From the NCBI RefSeq assembly GCF_021729085.1, contig NZ_JAJSAR010000002.1, forward strand, positions 806,001-870,000: a stretch of 64,000 nucleotides of DNA. Direction: 5' to 3'. The first letter of the stretch is position 1. The number at the start of each line of letters is the position of its first letter. Position numbers and translations under genes: made by a program. A model generated the notes under the pieces. It searched no databases and was not told the origin of the DNA. It saw nothing but the letters and a program-made list of their open reading frames with translations. Positions 28,103 to 37,338 of this stretch are shown piece by piece. The DNA comes from Pseudohongiella sp. O18 (GTDB lineage: Bacteria; Pseudomonadota; Gammaproteobacteria; Pseudomonadales; Pseudohongiellaceae).

Positions 28103-30502
28103 ATGACGTTGAGTACTACTAACACCATAGTGAGCCAAGTGAATCGAGACTACACACCCGTTCGCAGTGCTGACACCGGAGGTGTCGGCTGGTTCGGCTC
28201 TGAGCGCATTAACCTCGCACGGGCTGTCCGCCTTGTGTTCAGCAGCGCTTTGATTGGCCTGATGGCCACTGGCGCCTGGGCGCAGGAAGAGGCACAGCCA
28301 ACGGCAGAGCCCCAGCCTGCTGCTGTTGAGGCGCCGTTGGAAGTAGCGACGCCCGAACCGTCAGCGCTGGACAACATTCCGCTTGATGTAGACGTGCTGT
28401 ACCAGGAAATGGCGCCTGCTGTCATTTATGGCCGCACCGCCATTGAACTGCTGCGCGAACTGGAAACCAAGCATTACTCGCCGGTCGTATTTGACGACGG
28501 CTTCAGCGTTGAACTTTATGATCACTACATTGAAGCCCTGGACGGCCAGAAGCTGTACTTTAATGCCAGCGACATCCAGCAGCTCAGCGCGTACCGTGAC
28601 ACGCTTGATGATTCCCTCAAGAACGGTGATCTGCAGCCAGCCTACGAAATCTATAACCTTTACCATCGACGCGTCCTCGAACGTCTGGTGTGGACCGTCA
28701 ATTTTGTAGAGAACGAGCTGAGTTCACTGGATTACAGCGTTGAGGAGTATCTTGAAATAGATCGTGAGGACGCTGCCTGGGCCTCAGACACAGCATCGCT
28801 CGATGATCTGTGGCGACAGCGTATCAAGAGCAGCGCACTCAGCCTGTCACTGACCGGCATGGAACCCGATCTGATTGAGGAACGTCTCAGCAAACGTTAT
28901 AGAAACCAGCTGAATCAGGTCGCCAAAACCAACGATCGTGATGTGTTTCAGGCCTATCTGGCAACTGTGGCACGCACCGTGGACCCTCATACCAGCTACT
29001 TCTCTCCGCGAGACTCAGAAACTTTCAACATGGGCCTGCGTGGATCACTGCAGGGTATCGGCGCGCAGCTAACGTCAGAAGATGAGTACACCAAAGTCGC
29101 CGAGCTGATCAAGGGTGGCCCGGCTGAGCGTGGCGGAGAGCTGAAGGCTGGCGATCGCATCATCGGTATCGCGCAGGGTGAAGAAGGTGAAATGCAGGAC
29201 GTCATTGGTCTGCGCCTGGATGATGTAGTTGACCAGATTCGCGGTGAAGAAGGTACAACCATCCGTCTGAATGTCATTCCGGCAGCGGCAACCAGTGAAG
29301 CGGCAGCCCGCGAGATCGTGATCGTACGCGATACCGTAGAGCTTTCAGAGCAATTCGCGAAAAGCGAGGTCATTGAGGTCGAGGTTCAGGACGACATTTA
29401 CCGCGTTGGCGTGATTACCCTGCCCTCGTTCTACTTTGACTTCGAAGCGGCTGCAGCCGGTCTGCCAAACTACAGAAGTTCTGCCCGCGATGTACGCGCT
29501 CTGCTCGAAGAGCTGAAAGAGGACGACGTCGAAGCCGTGGTTGTTGACCTGCGCTACAATGGCGGTGGTTCGTTGAATGAAGCCAATGAACTGGTGGGCC
29601 TGTTCATTGATTCGGGTCCGACTGTGCAGATTCGATACTCCGGTCAGCGCAACGGTTTTGTTCGCTCTTATGGCGATGCGGACCAGGAGATCGTATACGA
29701 CGGTCCGCTGGCTGTGCTCGTGAACCGTGCCAGCGCATCTGCATCAGAAATTTTTGCGGGCGCCATTCAGGACTACCAGCGTGGCGTTGTACTTGGCGGC
29801 CAGACCTTCGGTAAAGGCACCGTGCAGGAAATCATTCCGATGAACTATGGTCAGGTGAAACTCACCAGATCCAAGTTCTATCGTATTTCCGGTGCCAGCA
29901 CGCAGCACCGGGGTGTACTGCCGGATATCGAGTTCCCGGACCGTTATCAGGCCATCGAAACCATGGGTGAAAGCAATCTGGACGGCGCTCTGCCCTGGGA
30001 CACCGTTCGCCCTGTAGAGTATCGATCTTACAATGACCTGCGCGCCATCATGCCAGAACTGCAAGCCAGACACGAAGCCCGTGCAGCCGAAGATCCTGAC
30101 TTCGTTTATCTGGAGGACGCCGTTCAGCGCATGATCGAGGTGCGTCAGCGCAAAACCATCCCGCTGCAGCGTGAAGAACTGAAGTCTCAGCGCGAGGCTG
30201 ATCGCCGAGCAGAATTTGAAGCGAACAATCAGCGCCTGCAGGCCAAAGGACTGCCTCTGGAAGAATGGCGCGACCTCGAGTCAGATTCAGAAGCTGAAGA
30301 CGAAATCGCTGCTGTTGAAGAGGAAGAGTCTGAAGAAGAGCGCGAAGAAGATGATCCACTGCTGATGGAAAGCGGCCGCATCCTGGTCGACATGGCAGAG
30401 CTGCTGGGCAACCCGATGGCTGCTGCATTCCCAGCCGACGCTACCCGCTCGGCGGCACGTGTCGATTCAGAGCAGATGGATTCACTTCCCGGCACTCTGT
30501 AA
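28103..30502 (+). CDS. prc: Carboxy-terminal (tail-specific) processing protease
   Basis: Periplasmic S41 peptidase with an N-terminal helical region, a PDZ domain (GLRGSLQGIGAQL to EGEEG, about residues 310-380) and the protease domain. The Ser/Lys dyad is in NRASASASEIFAGA and TFGKGTVQEI, about residues 546 and 571. It degrades or trims proteins at the C-terminus, including lipoproteins and cell-wall enzymes in other bacteria. At 799 residues it is longer than E. coli Prc (682), owing to an n-region of some 35 residues before the signal peptide and a Glu-rich stretch (EEEESEEEREEDD) near the C-terminus. The ATG at 28103 is preferred over an in-frame TTG at 28094. Confidence 0.9.
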   Translation: MTLSTTNTIVSQVNRDYTPVRSADTGGVGWFGSERINLARAVRLVFSSALIGLMATGAWAQEEAQPTAEPQPAAVEAPLEVATPEPSALDNIPLDVDVLYQEMAPAVIYGRTAIELLRELETKHYSPVVFDDGFSVELYDHYIEALDGQKLYFNASDIQQLSAYRDTLDDSLKNGDLQPAYEIYNLYHRRVLERLVWTVNFVENELSSLDYSVEEYLEIDREDAAWASDTASLDDLWRQRIKSSALSLSLTGMEPDLIEERLSKRYRNQLNQVAKTNDRDVFQAYLATVARTVDPHTSYFSPRDSETFNMGLRGSLQGIGAQLTSEDEYTKVAELIKGGPAERGGELKAGDRIIGIAQGEEGEMQDVIGLRLDDVVDQIRGEEGTTIRLNVIPAAATSEAAAREIVIVRDTVELSEQFAKSEVIEVEVQDDIYRVGVITLPSFYFDFEAAAAGLPNYRSSARDVRALLEELKEDDVEAVVVDLRYNGGGSLNEANELVGLFIDSGPTVQIRYSGQRNGFVRSYGDADQEIVYDGPLAVLVNRASASASEIFAGAIQDYQRGVVLGGQTFGKGTVQEIIPMNYGQVKLTRSKFYRISGASTQHRGVLPDIEFPDRYQAIETMGESNLDGALPWDTVRPVEYRSYNDLRAIMPELQARHEARAAEDPDFVYLEDAVQRMIEVRQRKTIPLQREELKSQREADRRAEFEANNQRLQAKGLPLEEWRDLESDSEAEDEIAAVEEEESEEEREEDDPLLMESGRILVDMAELLGNPMAAAFPADATRSAARVDSEQMDSLPGTL

Positions 30503-30519
30503 AGAAATTCAATTTGTAT

Positions 30520-30564
30520 AATGCAATCGGCCCGGGTCAGATTCTGACCCGGGCCGATTGCATT
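30520..30564. terminator. Perfect 21-bp inverted repeat between convergent genes
   Basis: A GC-rich palindrome with arms at 30520-30540 and 30544-30564 around a three-base loop. The core is GGCCCGGGTCAG and its complement. It follows the prc stop by 17 bases, and the convergent DUF3089 gene ends at 30599. There is no T-run beyond TTT on the right. It should fold strongly in either RNA and probably ends or protects both transcripts. Confidence 0.65.
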
Positions 30565-30598
30565 TCAGGGAAGTTATTATGTCTCGATCAGGGACGCA

Positions 30599-31780
30599 TC
30601 AGGGCCGTCGGTAGGCCTGGGACTGCTTGTGCACAATCGTTTCAAGATCACCCATGGCCACGTTGGCATCAATCAGGTGAAGTCCCCAACCAGCGTTCAC
30701 ACTGCCATCGGGATTCATTACGTCACCGGATATTTCGTCGGTTCTGGCATCATCTGGATCGGCATTAACGGTCACCTGCAGGTAGTTAAAGCCGTTGTTA
30801 CTGACGCATTTTCCAGTCAGCAACCCGGGAACACTGACAAATGGCGTATGAATTACAACGCCATTATCTGTCCATGGGGACGGACCCGTTGACGAGAATC
30901 CCTCGGCAGCATTGTTGCTCAGGTAAGCATGCAACTCGTTGCTGCCCTTGGCCAATTGCGCCGGGTTGGTGCAGGCAGCCTCTGTGCCCTGACCACCCCG
31001 GCCAAACAGAGCTGTTGCCGGTGGCGGAACTTCTTCACGGAACGACGCATAGGTAATCACACAACCGATCTGATCTCCGGCTTCACACAGCGGCAGTTGC
31101 TTGAAAGTTCCACCTACCAGTTCACCCTCGGGCACCTGCACATTGCTGCCCAGAATCATCGCCGATACGATCTGATCCTGAACTGACGTTCCTTCAATTT
31201 CATTCGCGATCAGACGACTGAGCACACCAGCCCCCTGAGAATGACCTATCAATACAACGCCTCGGCCTTCATTGTGATTTTCAAGGTAGTAATTCCATGC
31301 ATTGAGCACATCGTTGTAACCGAGATTGCGGTCCGGGCGCATGTCGGTATTGCCAGACATGCCAGCTCGTAAGGCTGTCAGAGTCACCTGACGGTACAGC
31401 GGCGCGAAGGTGCGGCACTGCGAGCCAAGGCGTGCGAACTGACTCCGCACCACGTTGTATTCCTCCGGCCCGGCGACCATATCACTGTTGGCACCGGCAT
31501 CCTGGGATACAGTCGGGTAGACATAAAAACAGTCAATCGGTGCCAGTGGATCAGATGTCCACGGCTCCAGATGAATATTGCCATCTGCTTCCACGATAGT
31601 TGTACTCATGTCGACCGCACAGGCGCGTGGGTTGTCCGGTCGGCAGAGCCAGTTGGACGAATTTGAATAATCAATGGCCTCGGCGCCTGACTGAGCGTGC
31701 GCAGCAGAGACTCCCAGTACACCGCCCAGCGCCGCGCCTGCCAGCCACAGGTGCCCGGCGACGTGTTTTCTCAAAATCAT
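30599..31780 (-). CDS. Secreted DUF3089 alpha/beta-hydrolase
   Basis: 393 residues with a signal peptide ending AHAQS. The body matches DUF3089: NWLCRPDNP, DCFYVYPTVSQD near residues 83-94, and the nucleophile elbow GHSQGAG, with Ser as predicted nucleophile. These proteins are alpha/beta-hydrolases of unknown substrate, probably esterases or lipases. The mature protein has several cysteines that could form disulfides. It is transcribed away from nhaC and towards prc. Confidence 0.85.
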   Translation of the reverse strand: MILRKHVAGHLWLAGAALGGVLGVSAAHAQSGAEAIDYSNSSNWLCRPDNPRACAVDMSTTIVEADGNIHLEPWTSDPLAPIDCFYVYPTVSQDAGANSDMVAGPEEYNVVRSQFARLGSQCRTFAPLYRQVTLTALRAGMSGNTDMRPDRNLGYNDVLNAWNYYLENHNEGRGVVLIGHSQGAGVLSRLIANEIEGTSVQDQIVSAMILGSNVQVPEGELVGGTFKQLPLCEAGDQIGCVITYASFREEVPPPATALFGRGGQGTEAACTNPAQLAKGSNELHAYLSNNAAEGFSSTGPSPWTDNGVVIHTPFVSVPGLLTGKCVSNNGFNYLQVTVNADPDDARTDEISGDVMNPDGSVNAGWGLHLIDANVAMGDLETIVHKQSQAYRRP

Positions 31781-31829
31781 TTTGTTTCCCCCAATTGTGT
31801 TTTCCAGATTGGCAAACCGGAGTCAGCAT

Positions 31830-31846
31830 AGATGATTCGTTCATCT
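31830..31846. promoter_or_regulatory. Small palindrome in a divergent promoter region
   Basis: AGATGA, five bases, TCATCT: a perfect six-base dyad at 31830-31846 between the divergent DUF3089 and NhaC genes. It could be a regulator site, but no regulator gene is adjacent and a short dyad can arise by chance. Confidence 0.25.
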
Positions 31847-31916
31847 CGTCACAAGGCGAAACTGGTGTTAGAGTGTTTGTTTACGACAAAACGAATAACA
31901 GGCGGTAACTTTCCGG

Positions 31917-33371
31917 ATGACTTCCCAGCAAACGCCCCCCTCCCTGATGGTTTGCGTACTCCCATTACTGTTACTGTTCGCCCTGCTCGGATATAACGTG
32001 GCTGTTTATGGCGACGATTCACTGAGCGGAGCCAACCAGGCGGCGCTGATTGCCGCTGCCGCCCTGGCCGCCGCCCTCGGCCTTTTACAGGGCACGTCCT
32101 GGCAGCGAATCCAGGACTTCATTATTGACAATATCAAGGCCGCCACGCTGGCCATCCTGATTCTGTTGATGGTGGGTGCGCTGACCGGCAGCTGGCTTGT
32201 CAGTGGCATCGTACCAGCGATGATTTATTATGGCCTGGAGATATTCAATCCCTCATTTTTTATCGCCAGTGCCTGCCTGTTGACTGCACTGGCCGCGGTT
32301 GTGATTGGCAGTTCCTGGTCTACATCAGCCACGCTGGGTGTGGCGTTGATGAGCATCGGGCACGCCATGGGTATCAATCCGGGCCTGGTAGCCGGTGCAC
32401 TGATTTCTGGTGCGTATTTCGGCGACAAAATGTCGCCACTGTCAGACACGACCAACCTGGCGTCCGGGGTTGCCGGCGTCGACTTGTTTACTCACATACG
32501 CTACCTGGCGCTGACGGCATTTCCTTCGATACTGCTTACCTTGCTGATATACCTTGTGGTGGGCTGGTTTGCCGGCGGCGAAGCAGCCGATACCAGCAAC
32601 ACAGCCATTTACCAGCAATTAATCAGCGAGAAATTTACACTGAACCCACTTCTACTGCTGGTTCCGGCAGGTGTCATATTTCTGATCATCAAAAAAGTTG
32701 CTGCCCTGCCCGCACTGTTTATGGGTGTCCTGGCAGGTCTGATCTGTGCCTTCGTGTTTCAACAGCCCTTACTTGCTGAACTGTCTGCCGCCACAGGCGG
32801 CACTTACCAGACGCTGATGCAGGCTATTTACGGCGATACAGCGATACCCACTGGCAATGCCATTCTGGATGATCTACTCAGTACCGGTGGTATGGCGGGC
32901 ATGCTTTACACCATCTGGCTGATTCTCTCCGCGATGATTTTTGGTGGCGCTATGGAAGCCTCCGGTTTCCTGGCCAGAATCACGAACGCGCTTATCAGTC
33001 GCGTAAAGTCGGCAGCAGGACTTGTCACGGCGACAGGCGCAACCTGTATGGTCACCAACGTGTCGGCATCGGATCAGTACCTTTCCATCGTCGTGCCAGG
33101 CCGAATGTTCACGCAGGCCTACCAGCAAGCCAATCTGGCGCCGCAGAACCTCAGCAGAACACTTGAAGATACCGGTACCGTGACATCGGTTCTGGTTCCC
33201 TGGAATACATGTGGCGCCTATCATGCTGGCGTACTCGGCGTTGCAACCCTGTCCTATGCTCCCTGGGCTCTGTTCTGTCTGATCAGCCCATTAATGACGC
33301 TGGCGTTTGCCTGGTTCAGGATTCGTATCGTAAAAACCGAACCCGAATCCGAGCAGATGGCCGCCGCCTGA
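31917..33371 (+). CDS. nhaC: NhaC-family Na+/H+ antiporter
   Basis: 484 residues, about 11-12 membrane helices. Typical NhaC segments are SSWSTSATLGVALMSIG and GAYFGDKMSPLSDTTNLAS, the latter carrying the acidic and polar residues thought to bind the ion, as well as NVSASDQYLSIVVPG and the late DTGTVTSVLVPWNTCGAY. It exchanges protons for sodium at the inner membrane and is consistent with a marine or saline habitat. The start ATG at 31917 gives MTSQQTPPS before the first helix. A different substrate is possible, since some NhaC members carry organic anions such as malate in exchange with lactate. Confidence 0.85.
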   Translation: MTSQQTPPSLMVCVLPLLLLFALLGYNVAVYGDDSLSGANQAALIAAAALAAALGLLQGTSWQRIQDFIIDNIKAATLAILILLMVGALTGSWLVSGIVPAMIYYGLEIFNPSFFIASACLLTALAAVVIGSSWSTSATLGVALMSIGHAMGINPGLVAGALISGAYFGDKMSPLSDTTNLASGVAGVDLFTHIRYLALTAFPSILLTLLIYLVVGWFAGGEAADTSNTAIYQQLISEKFTLNPLLLLVPAGVIFLIIKKVAALPALFMGVLAGLICAFVFQQPLLAELSAATGGTYQTLMQAIYGDTAIPTGNAILDDLLSTGGMAGMLYTIWLILSAMIFGGAMEASGFLARITNALISRVKSAAGLVTATGATCMVTNVSASDQYLSIVVPGRMFTQAYQQANLAPQNLSRTLEDTGTVTSVLVPWNTCGAYHAGVLGVATLSYAPWALFCLISPLMTLAFAWFRIRIVKTEPESEQMAAA

Positions 33372-33405
33372 AACCGGCAAGAGTAAATGACCCTAAGGTG
33401 ATTCA

Positions 33406-34800
33406 ATGAAAACAAACTGTATCCGTCTGGCGATCTCTCGTTTTTCAGCATCACGCCCCACCCTGCATGGCTCTGCATATCTAATGCTGGCAGCACCACT
33501 CGCAGTATTGCCTTCCCTGGCATCTGCCGATGATGCGGCCCTGCATCAAATCGCAGTCAGTCCCTCAGCAGAGAGAATTGAACGTGACATCACCACACTG
33601 GCCGGCTTCGGTACACGTCATACATTATCGGAAACTGACTCAGACACGCGCGGAATTGGCGCCGCCCGCCGTTGGCTGAAAGCAGAGTTCGACAGTATTT
33701 CAGAAGCCTGTGGCGGTTGCCTTGAGGTGTTTTATGTGAGTGATGTGGTATCTGGCACTGCACGGGTACCGGATCCCGTAGAGGTCGTCAATGTTGTGGC
33801 GATTCAGCGCGGTACTCGTGATACCAACCGTTTTGTCATGATGAGTGGTGATATCGACAGTCGGGTCTCCGACATCATGAATTACACGGACGATGCCCCC
33901 GGGGCAAACGACAACGCATCGGGGCTGGCTGGAACGCTCGAAGCAGCTCGGGTGCTGACGCAGTATGAGTTCCCCGGATCGATCATCTACACCGGACTAT
34001 CGGGTGAAGAACAGGGACTTAATGGCGGCGCCATTCTTGCTGAATATGCCCTTGAGCAAGGCTGGGACATCCAGGCTGTCATCAACAACGACATGATAGG
34101 CAACAGCCAGGGCATCAATGGTGTTGTCAATAACACGACAGCGCGCGTGTTTTCAGAAGGCACCCGCTACGTTGAGACCGAAGATGAAGCCCGTCAACGT
34201 CGCTTCCAGGGAGGTGAGGTCGACTCTGCGTCGCGCAATCTGGCCCGCTACATCGACCTGATGGCTGACCTGTACATACCCAATCTCGATGTCATGATGA
34301 TTTACCGACTGGACAGATTCGGTCGTGGCGGCCATCACCGCCCGTTTAATGAAGTCGGCTTCCCGGCCGTCCGCATCATGGAAACCAATGAACATTACCA
34401 TTGGCAGCATCAGGATATTCGTGTTGAAAATGGCATTGCCTATGGCGATGTTCTGGAGCATGTGGACTTCGACTACGCAGCCAAACTGACCGCGCTTAAT
34501 GCTGTGACCCTGGCTGCCATGGCCTGGGCACCGGCACCTCCTGCAGATGTAAGCATCAGTGGTCAGGTGAGTCCGGATACCACACTCAGCTGGAGCAAAG
34601 TGCCAGGAGCCGCTCAATATCGCGTACACTGGCGACTGACCACCGAACCGCAATGGACCTATTCGCGTCTGGTTGGAGATGTCTCAGAGTTTACGCTGGA
34701 GAATATTGTCATCGATAACTACTTCTTCGGCGTCTCCAGTGTGTCGGAGACTGGCGTGCAGAGTCCCGTTGTATTCCCGGGTCCCGCTGGCGCGTTCTGA
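33406..34800 (+). CDS. Secreted M28-like metallopeptidase with fibronectin-III-like tail
   Basis: 464 residues. A long N-terminus ends in a probable signal peptide (about 25-41). The M28 core (60-375) has the ligand segments GANDNASG (D169), GEEQGL (E201, E202) and NNDMIGN (D229). The first metal ligand, usually His in GHYDS, is Asp here (GDIDSR, D149), while a His-rich segment (NEHYHWQHQD) supplies the last ligand. A C-terminal domain from about residue 380 looks like fibronectin type III. It is probably an exported aminopeptidase. The stop abuts the hairpin at 34801. Confidence 0.8.
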   Translation: MKTNCIRLAISRFSASRPTLHGSAYLMLAAPLAVLPSLASADDAALHQIAVSPSAERIERDITTLAGFGTRHTLSETDSDTRGIGAARRWLKAEFDSISEACGGCLEVFYVSDVVSGTARVPDPVEVVNVVAIQRGTRDTNRFVMMSGDIDSRVSDIMNYTDDAPGANDNASGLAGTLEAARVLTQYEFPGSIIYTGLSGEEQGLNGGAILAEYALEQGWDIQAVINNDMIGNSQGINGVVNNTTARVFSEGTRYVETEDEARQRRFQGGEVDSASRNLARYIDLMADLYIPNLDVMMIYRLDRFGRGGHHRPFNEVGFPAVRIMETNEHYHWQHQDIRVENGIAYGDVLEHVDFDYAAKLTALNAVTLAAMAWAPAPPADVSISGQVSPDTTLSWSKVPGAAQYRVHWRLTTEPQWTYSRLVGDVSEFTLENIVIDNYFFGVSSVSETGVQSPVVFPGPAGAF

Positions 34801-34835
34801 GTAACTGACTGACCAGTCTTCAGCCAGTCAGTTAC
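34801..34835. terminator. 11-bp inverted repeat between convergent peptidase genes
   Basis: GTAACTGACTG at 34801-34811 and its exact complement at 34825-34835, with a 13-base loop. It begins directly after the M28 gene stop and lies 17 bases before the end of the convergent M20 gene. There is no T-run. A shared transcript end is likely. Confidence 0.5.
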
Positions 34836-34852
34836 ACAGCCGCCTTATCTAA

Positions 34853-36238
34853 TCAGTCGTACACCACGTTGCGGATCACCGCGTAAAAATCACTCACACC
34901 GCGCCGGAAGACCGCTTCCGGTACGCGTTCATCATTGCCATGCACGCCGGTATGTTCGCCCTGGTCAGTAATCATGGGATTAAATCCGTAACTGATGATT
35001 CCCAGGTCGCGAGTGAAGTGACTGTCGGTAAATCCGGTGCTGACAGAAGGCAGCACACGCGAGCCAGGGTGCAACTCTCCTGTGACACTTTCAATAGCAC
35101 GATACAGCCGCGAATTTGTTGTGGAGATGGCGGGCGTGAACGCCATGATGACCTCAACTTCCACGCCACTTTCTGACACCAGTGTCTCCAGTTCGCTGAC
35201 AAACTGTGCCGCAGGTTTGTCTGGCAGGATACGGCAATCCAGCTCAGCCCAGGCCGTTGGCGGTACCACATTGATCTTGTTCGAACCTTCGAAACGGGTC
35301 ATGGAGCACGTGTCCCGTGTCAGCGCATGATGGCCGGGACGCTCAGCATGCAGGCGCTGCATGAAGTCGGGATCATTAATTGCCGATGCGAGATTCGCGT
35401 AGGCCGCGCGCCACTCGGATGTCATGTTCACTGACAGGCCGGCAAAATATTCCTGTACTGGCGGAATCACCCGCGGTGGGAAGGGATTTTCCATCAGCGT
35501 ATTCAGCGCCTGAACAATTCGGGTGACCGAACTGGTAACTCTGGGTGACGAGCCGTGCCCGGGCTCATCGATAGCCTTAAGGCGTAACCACACGGGTACC
35601 TTTTGCGTAACTTCCACGCCGAAGGTGACATCGTCTTCGATGCGTGATCCACCGCCTCCCTCATTGAGCAGGATGCCAACTCCTTCAAAAATCTCAGGGT
35701 GATTGTCTATCAGCCAGCCGACACCAAATTCTCCACCGGCCTCTTCATCGGCAGTCGCCAGGAAAATGACATCCCGATTCAGCGGCAGGCCGGACCGGTG
35801 AAGCTCCAGGAATGCGACCAGGTGTGCAATGCCCAGACCTTTCATGTCGCGCGTCCCGCGGCCGTAAATGTAGCCATCGCTGATATCGCCAGATAGCGGA
35901 TCAAATGACCAGAATTCACGGTCTGCCGGCACAACATCGGTATGCTGCAGGAGAATCAGGCCGGGTTCGTCTCCACCGGGTATACGGGCCCAGATATTGC
36001 CTCGGCCGGGGGCGCTTTCGGCGGTCTCATACTCAATGCCCTCGGCTTCAAATATCTGCGCGTAAAAATCTACCGCACGGTATTCATTGCCTGGCGGGTT
36101 TATCGTGTCGATCCTTACAAATTCCTGCAACCATTGCACAGCCTGCGATTCAAGCGCATTTTGCGCGCTGACCGTGCCACTTAACAATAATGCACCTGCC
36201 AGTGCCAGGCTATGTTTAACCCACTTGATCTTCATCAT
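34853..36238 (-). CDS. Secreted M20-family metallopeptidase
   Basis: 461 residues with a signal peptide ending TVSAQ. M20 features: LLQHTDVVP near residues 95-103 (His and Asp ligands), GRGTRDMKG (bridging Asp), ATADEEAGG (catalytic and ligand Glu), and a dimerisation/lid domain in the middle with HGSS. The C-terminal His ligand is probably in GEHTGVHGNDERV. It likely removes residues from peptides or acylated amino acids in the periplasm. The ATG at 36238 or the next codon (MMK) are both possible. It faces the M28 gene across a shared hairpin. Confidence 0.88.
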   Translation of the reverse strand: MMKIKWVKHSLALAGALLLSGTVSAQNALESQAVQWLQEFVRIDTINPPGNEYRAVDFYAQIFEAEGIEYETAESAPGRGNIWARIPGGDEPGLILLQHTDVVPADREFWSFDPLSGDISDGYIYGRGTRDMKGLGIAHLVAFLELHRSGLPLNRDVIFLATADEEAGGEFGVGWLIDNHPEIFEGVGILLNEGGGGSRIEDDVTFGVEVTQKVPVWLRLKAIDEPGHGSSPRVTSSVTRIVQALNTLMENPFPPRVIPPVQEYFAGLSVNMTSEWRAAYANLASAINDPDFMQRLHAERPGHHALTRDTCSMTRFEGSNKINVVPPTAWAELDCRILPDKPAAQFVSELETLVSESGVEVEVIMAFTPAISTTNSRLYRAIESVTGELHPGSRVLPSVSTGFTDSHFTRDLGIISYGFNPMITDQGEHTGVHGNDERVPEAVFRRGVSDFYAVIRNVVYD

Positions 36239-36327
36239 GGCCTCCGCTTGTCAGCGTGATAGAGTGAGAGAGTCCAGAGAACAACTCTGCGTTTCATTTG
36301 TTTCGTGTATTCAAGGTGATTCCGATC

Positions 36328-37338
36328 ATGACATCTGTAACCATAAATCTCCATATCTCCAATGCATTACCTCACGGCAATCAGGCACATAGCCAGGATA
36401 TCCTGTCCCTGTGGCAGGACGTCGCGGCCTTCTTTCGCGAGCGCCCCTTTCGCGCCAGTGGTGACACCGCAGATAACGAACAGGACTATCAGGTGACATT
36501 TGACGCTGGCGCAGTGGTTGATCTGATGGATCAGGCACTGCGCCACAGCGGCAGCTTTGATCGTTATCGCGAGGCCATGGGCCACGAAGTTACTCCGCCT
36601 TTTGGTGTCGATGTCAGTGTCACATTAAGCGCCCGGGACACCATTACAGAAAGGGACGGATACGGCGTAGCCACTGTCTTTCTGCAGCAACTGGTACTGG
36701 CCGCCAACATCTGTGTGCCTGGTGCCATCCAACTGCTTGGAACGTGGTTCAACGGTGATGGCGCCGCACACTACGAAGCGCAGACATACGATTCGCACCT
36801 GCTGCATGGCGCGCATCAGGCGGCGGCTCTGAATGAATGGCCGAAACTGGAAACGCTGCCCTTCAGTCACGTGTGGGGCTGGCTCGAAAAAACCGAGTCG
36901 AGCAGCACACACACCGCCCTAAAGGATATCAACAAAGCCCTGTTCACCTTCCTGAAGGTGGCACAGCAGCGCCAGGAATACAGCGCCCGCACGGTCATGC
37001 TGGTCGCCTATTTGCTGGAAACCTTGCTGGCCTGCCGGCCATCAGGTCTTCAGAGTCGGCTCGGTGCGCGCCTGCGCACGATACTGGGATCCATTCCGGA
37101 AGGCGCAGACTGTGTTCGGGAGCTGCAGGAGATTCGTGACAACCTGTTCCTTGCCAGCCAGCCGGTTCATCGCCCCCCGCTTTTGGGCAGCAGAGGCACT
37201 GAAACGACAGCTACGCAGCCAGGACAACACAACAGCGTTGTTGAGGGAGGCATGGCCATCACTCTGGCCCTTCTTCAGGATCTGGTGAAGCATGAGGCAT
37301 TGAGCTATCAGTTCACTGAACAATGGAGTCGCAAGTGA
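36328..37338 (+). CDS. Unknown protein, possible HEPN-like helical domain
   Basis: 336 residues; no family recognised with certainty. There is no signal peptide or membrane segment. Residues 50-165 are mixed; residues 195-285 look helical and resemble the Apea-like HEPN pattern (ALFTFLKVAQQ, MLVAYLLETLLA, SRLGARLRTILG, EIRDNL). The short R-x4-H RNase motif is absent: after R270 the next His is H281. The ATG at 36328 has AAGGTGA about eight bases upstream and is preferred over a TTG at 36298. The stop overlaps the GTG start of the PfkB-family gene (GTGA), so the two proteins are coupled. The HEPN idea is inference. Confidence 0.5.
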   Translation: MTSVTINLHISNALPHGNQAHSQDILSLWQDVAAFFRERPFRASGDTADNEQDYQVTFDAGAVVDLMDQALRHSGSFDRYREAMGHEVTPPFGVDVSVTLSARDTITERDGYGVATVFLQQLVLAANICVPGAIQLLGTWFNGDGAAHYEAQTYDSHLLHGAHQAAALNEWPKLETLPFSHVWGWLEKTESSSTHTALKDINKALFTFLKVAQQRQEYSARTVMLVAYLLETLLACRPSGLQSRLGARLRTILGSIPEGADCVRELQEIRDNLFLASQPVHRPPLLGSRGTETTATQPGQHNSVVEGGMAITLALLQDLVKHEALSYQFTEQWSRK

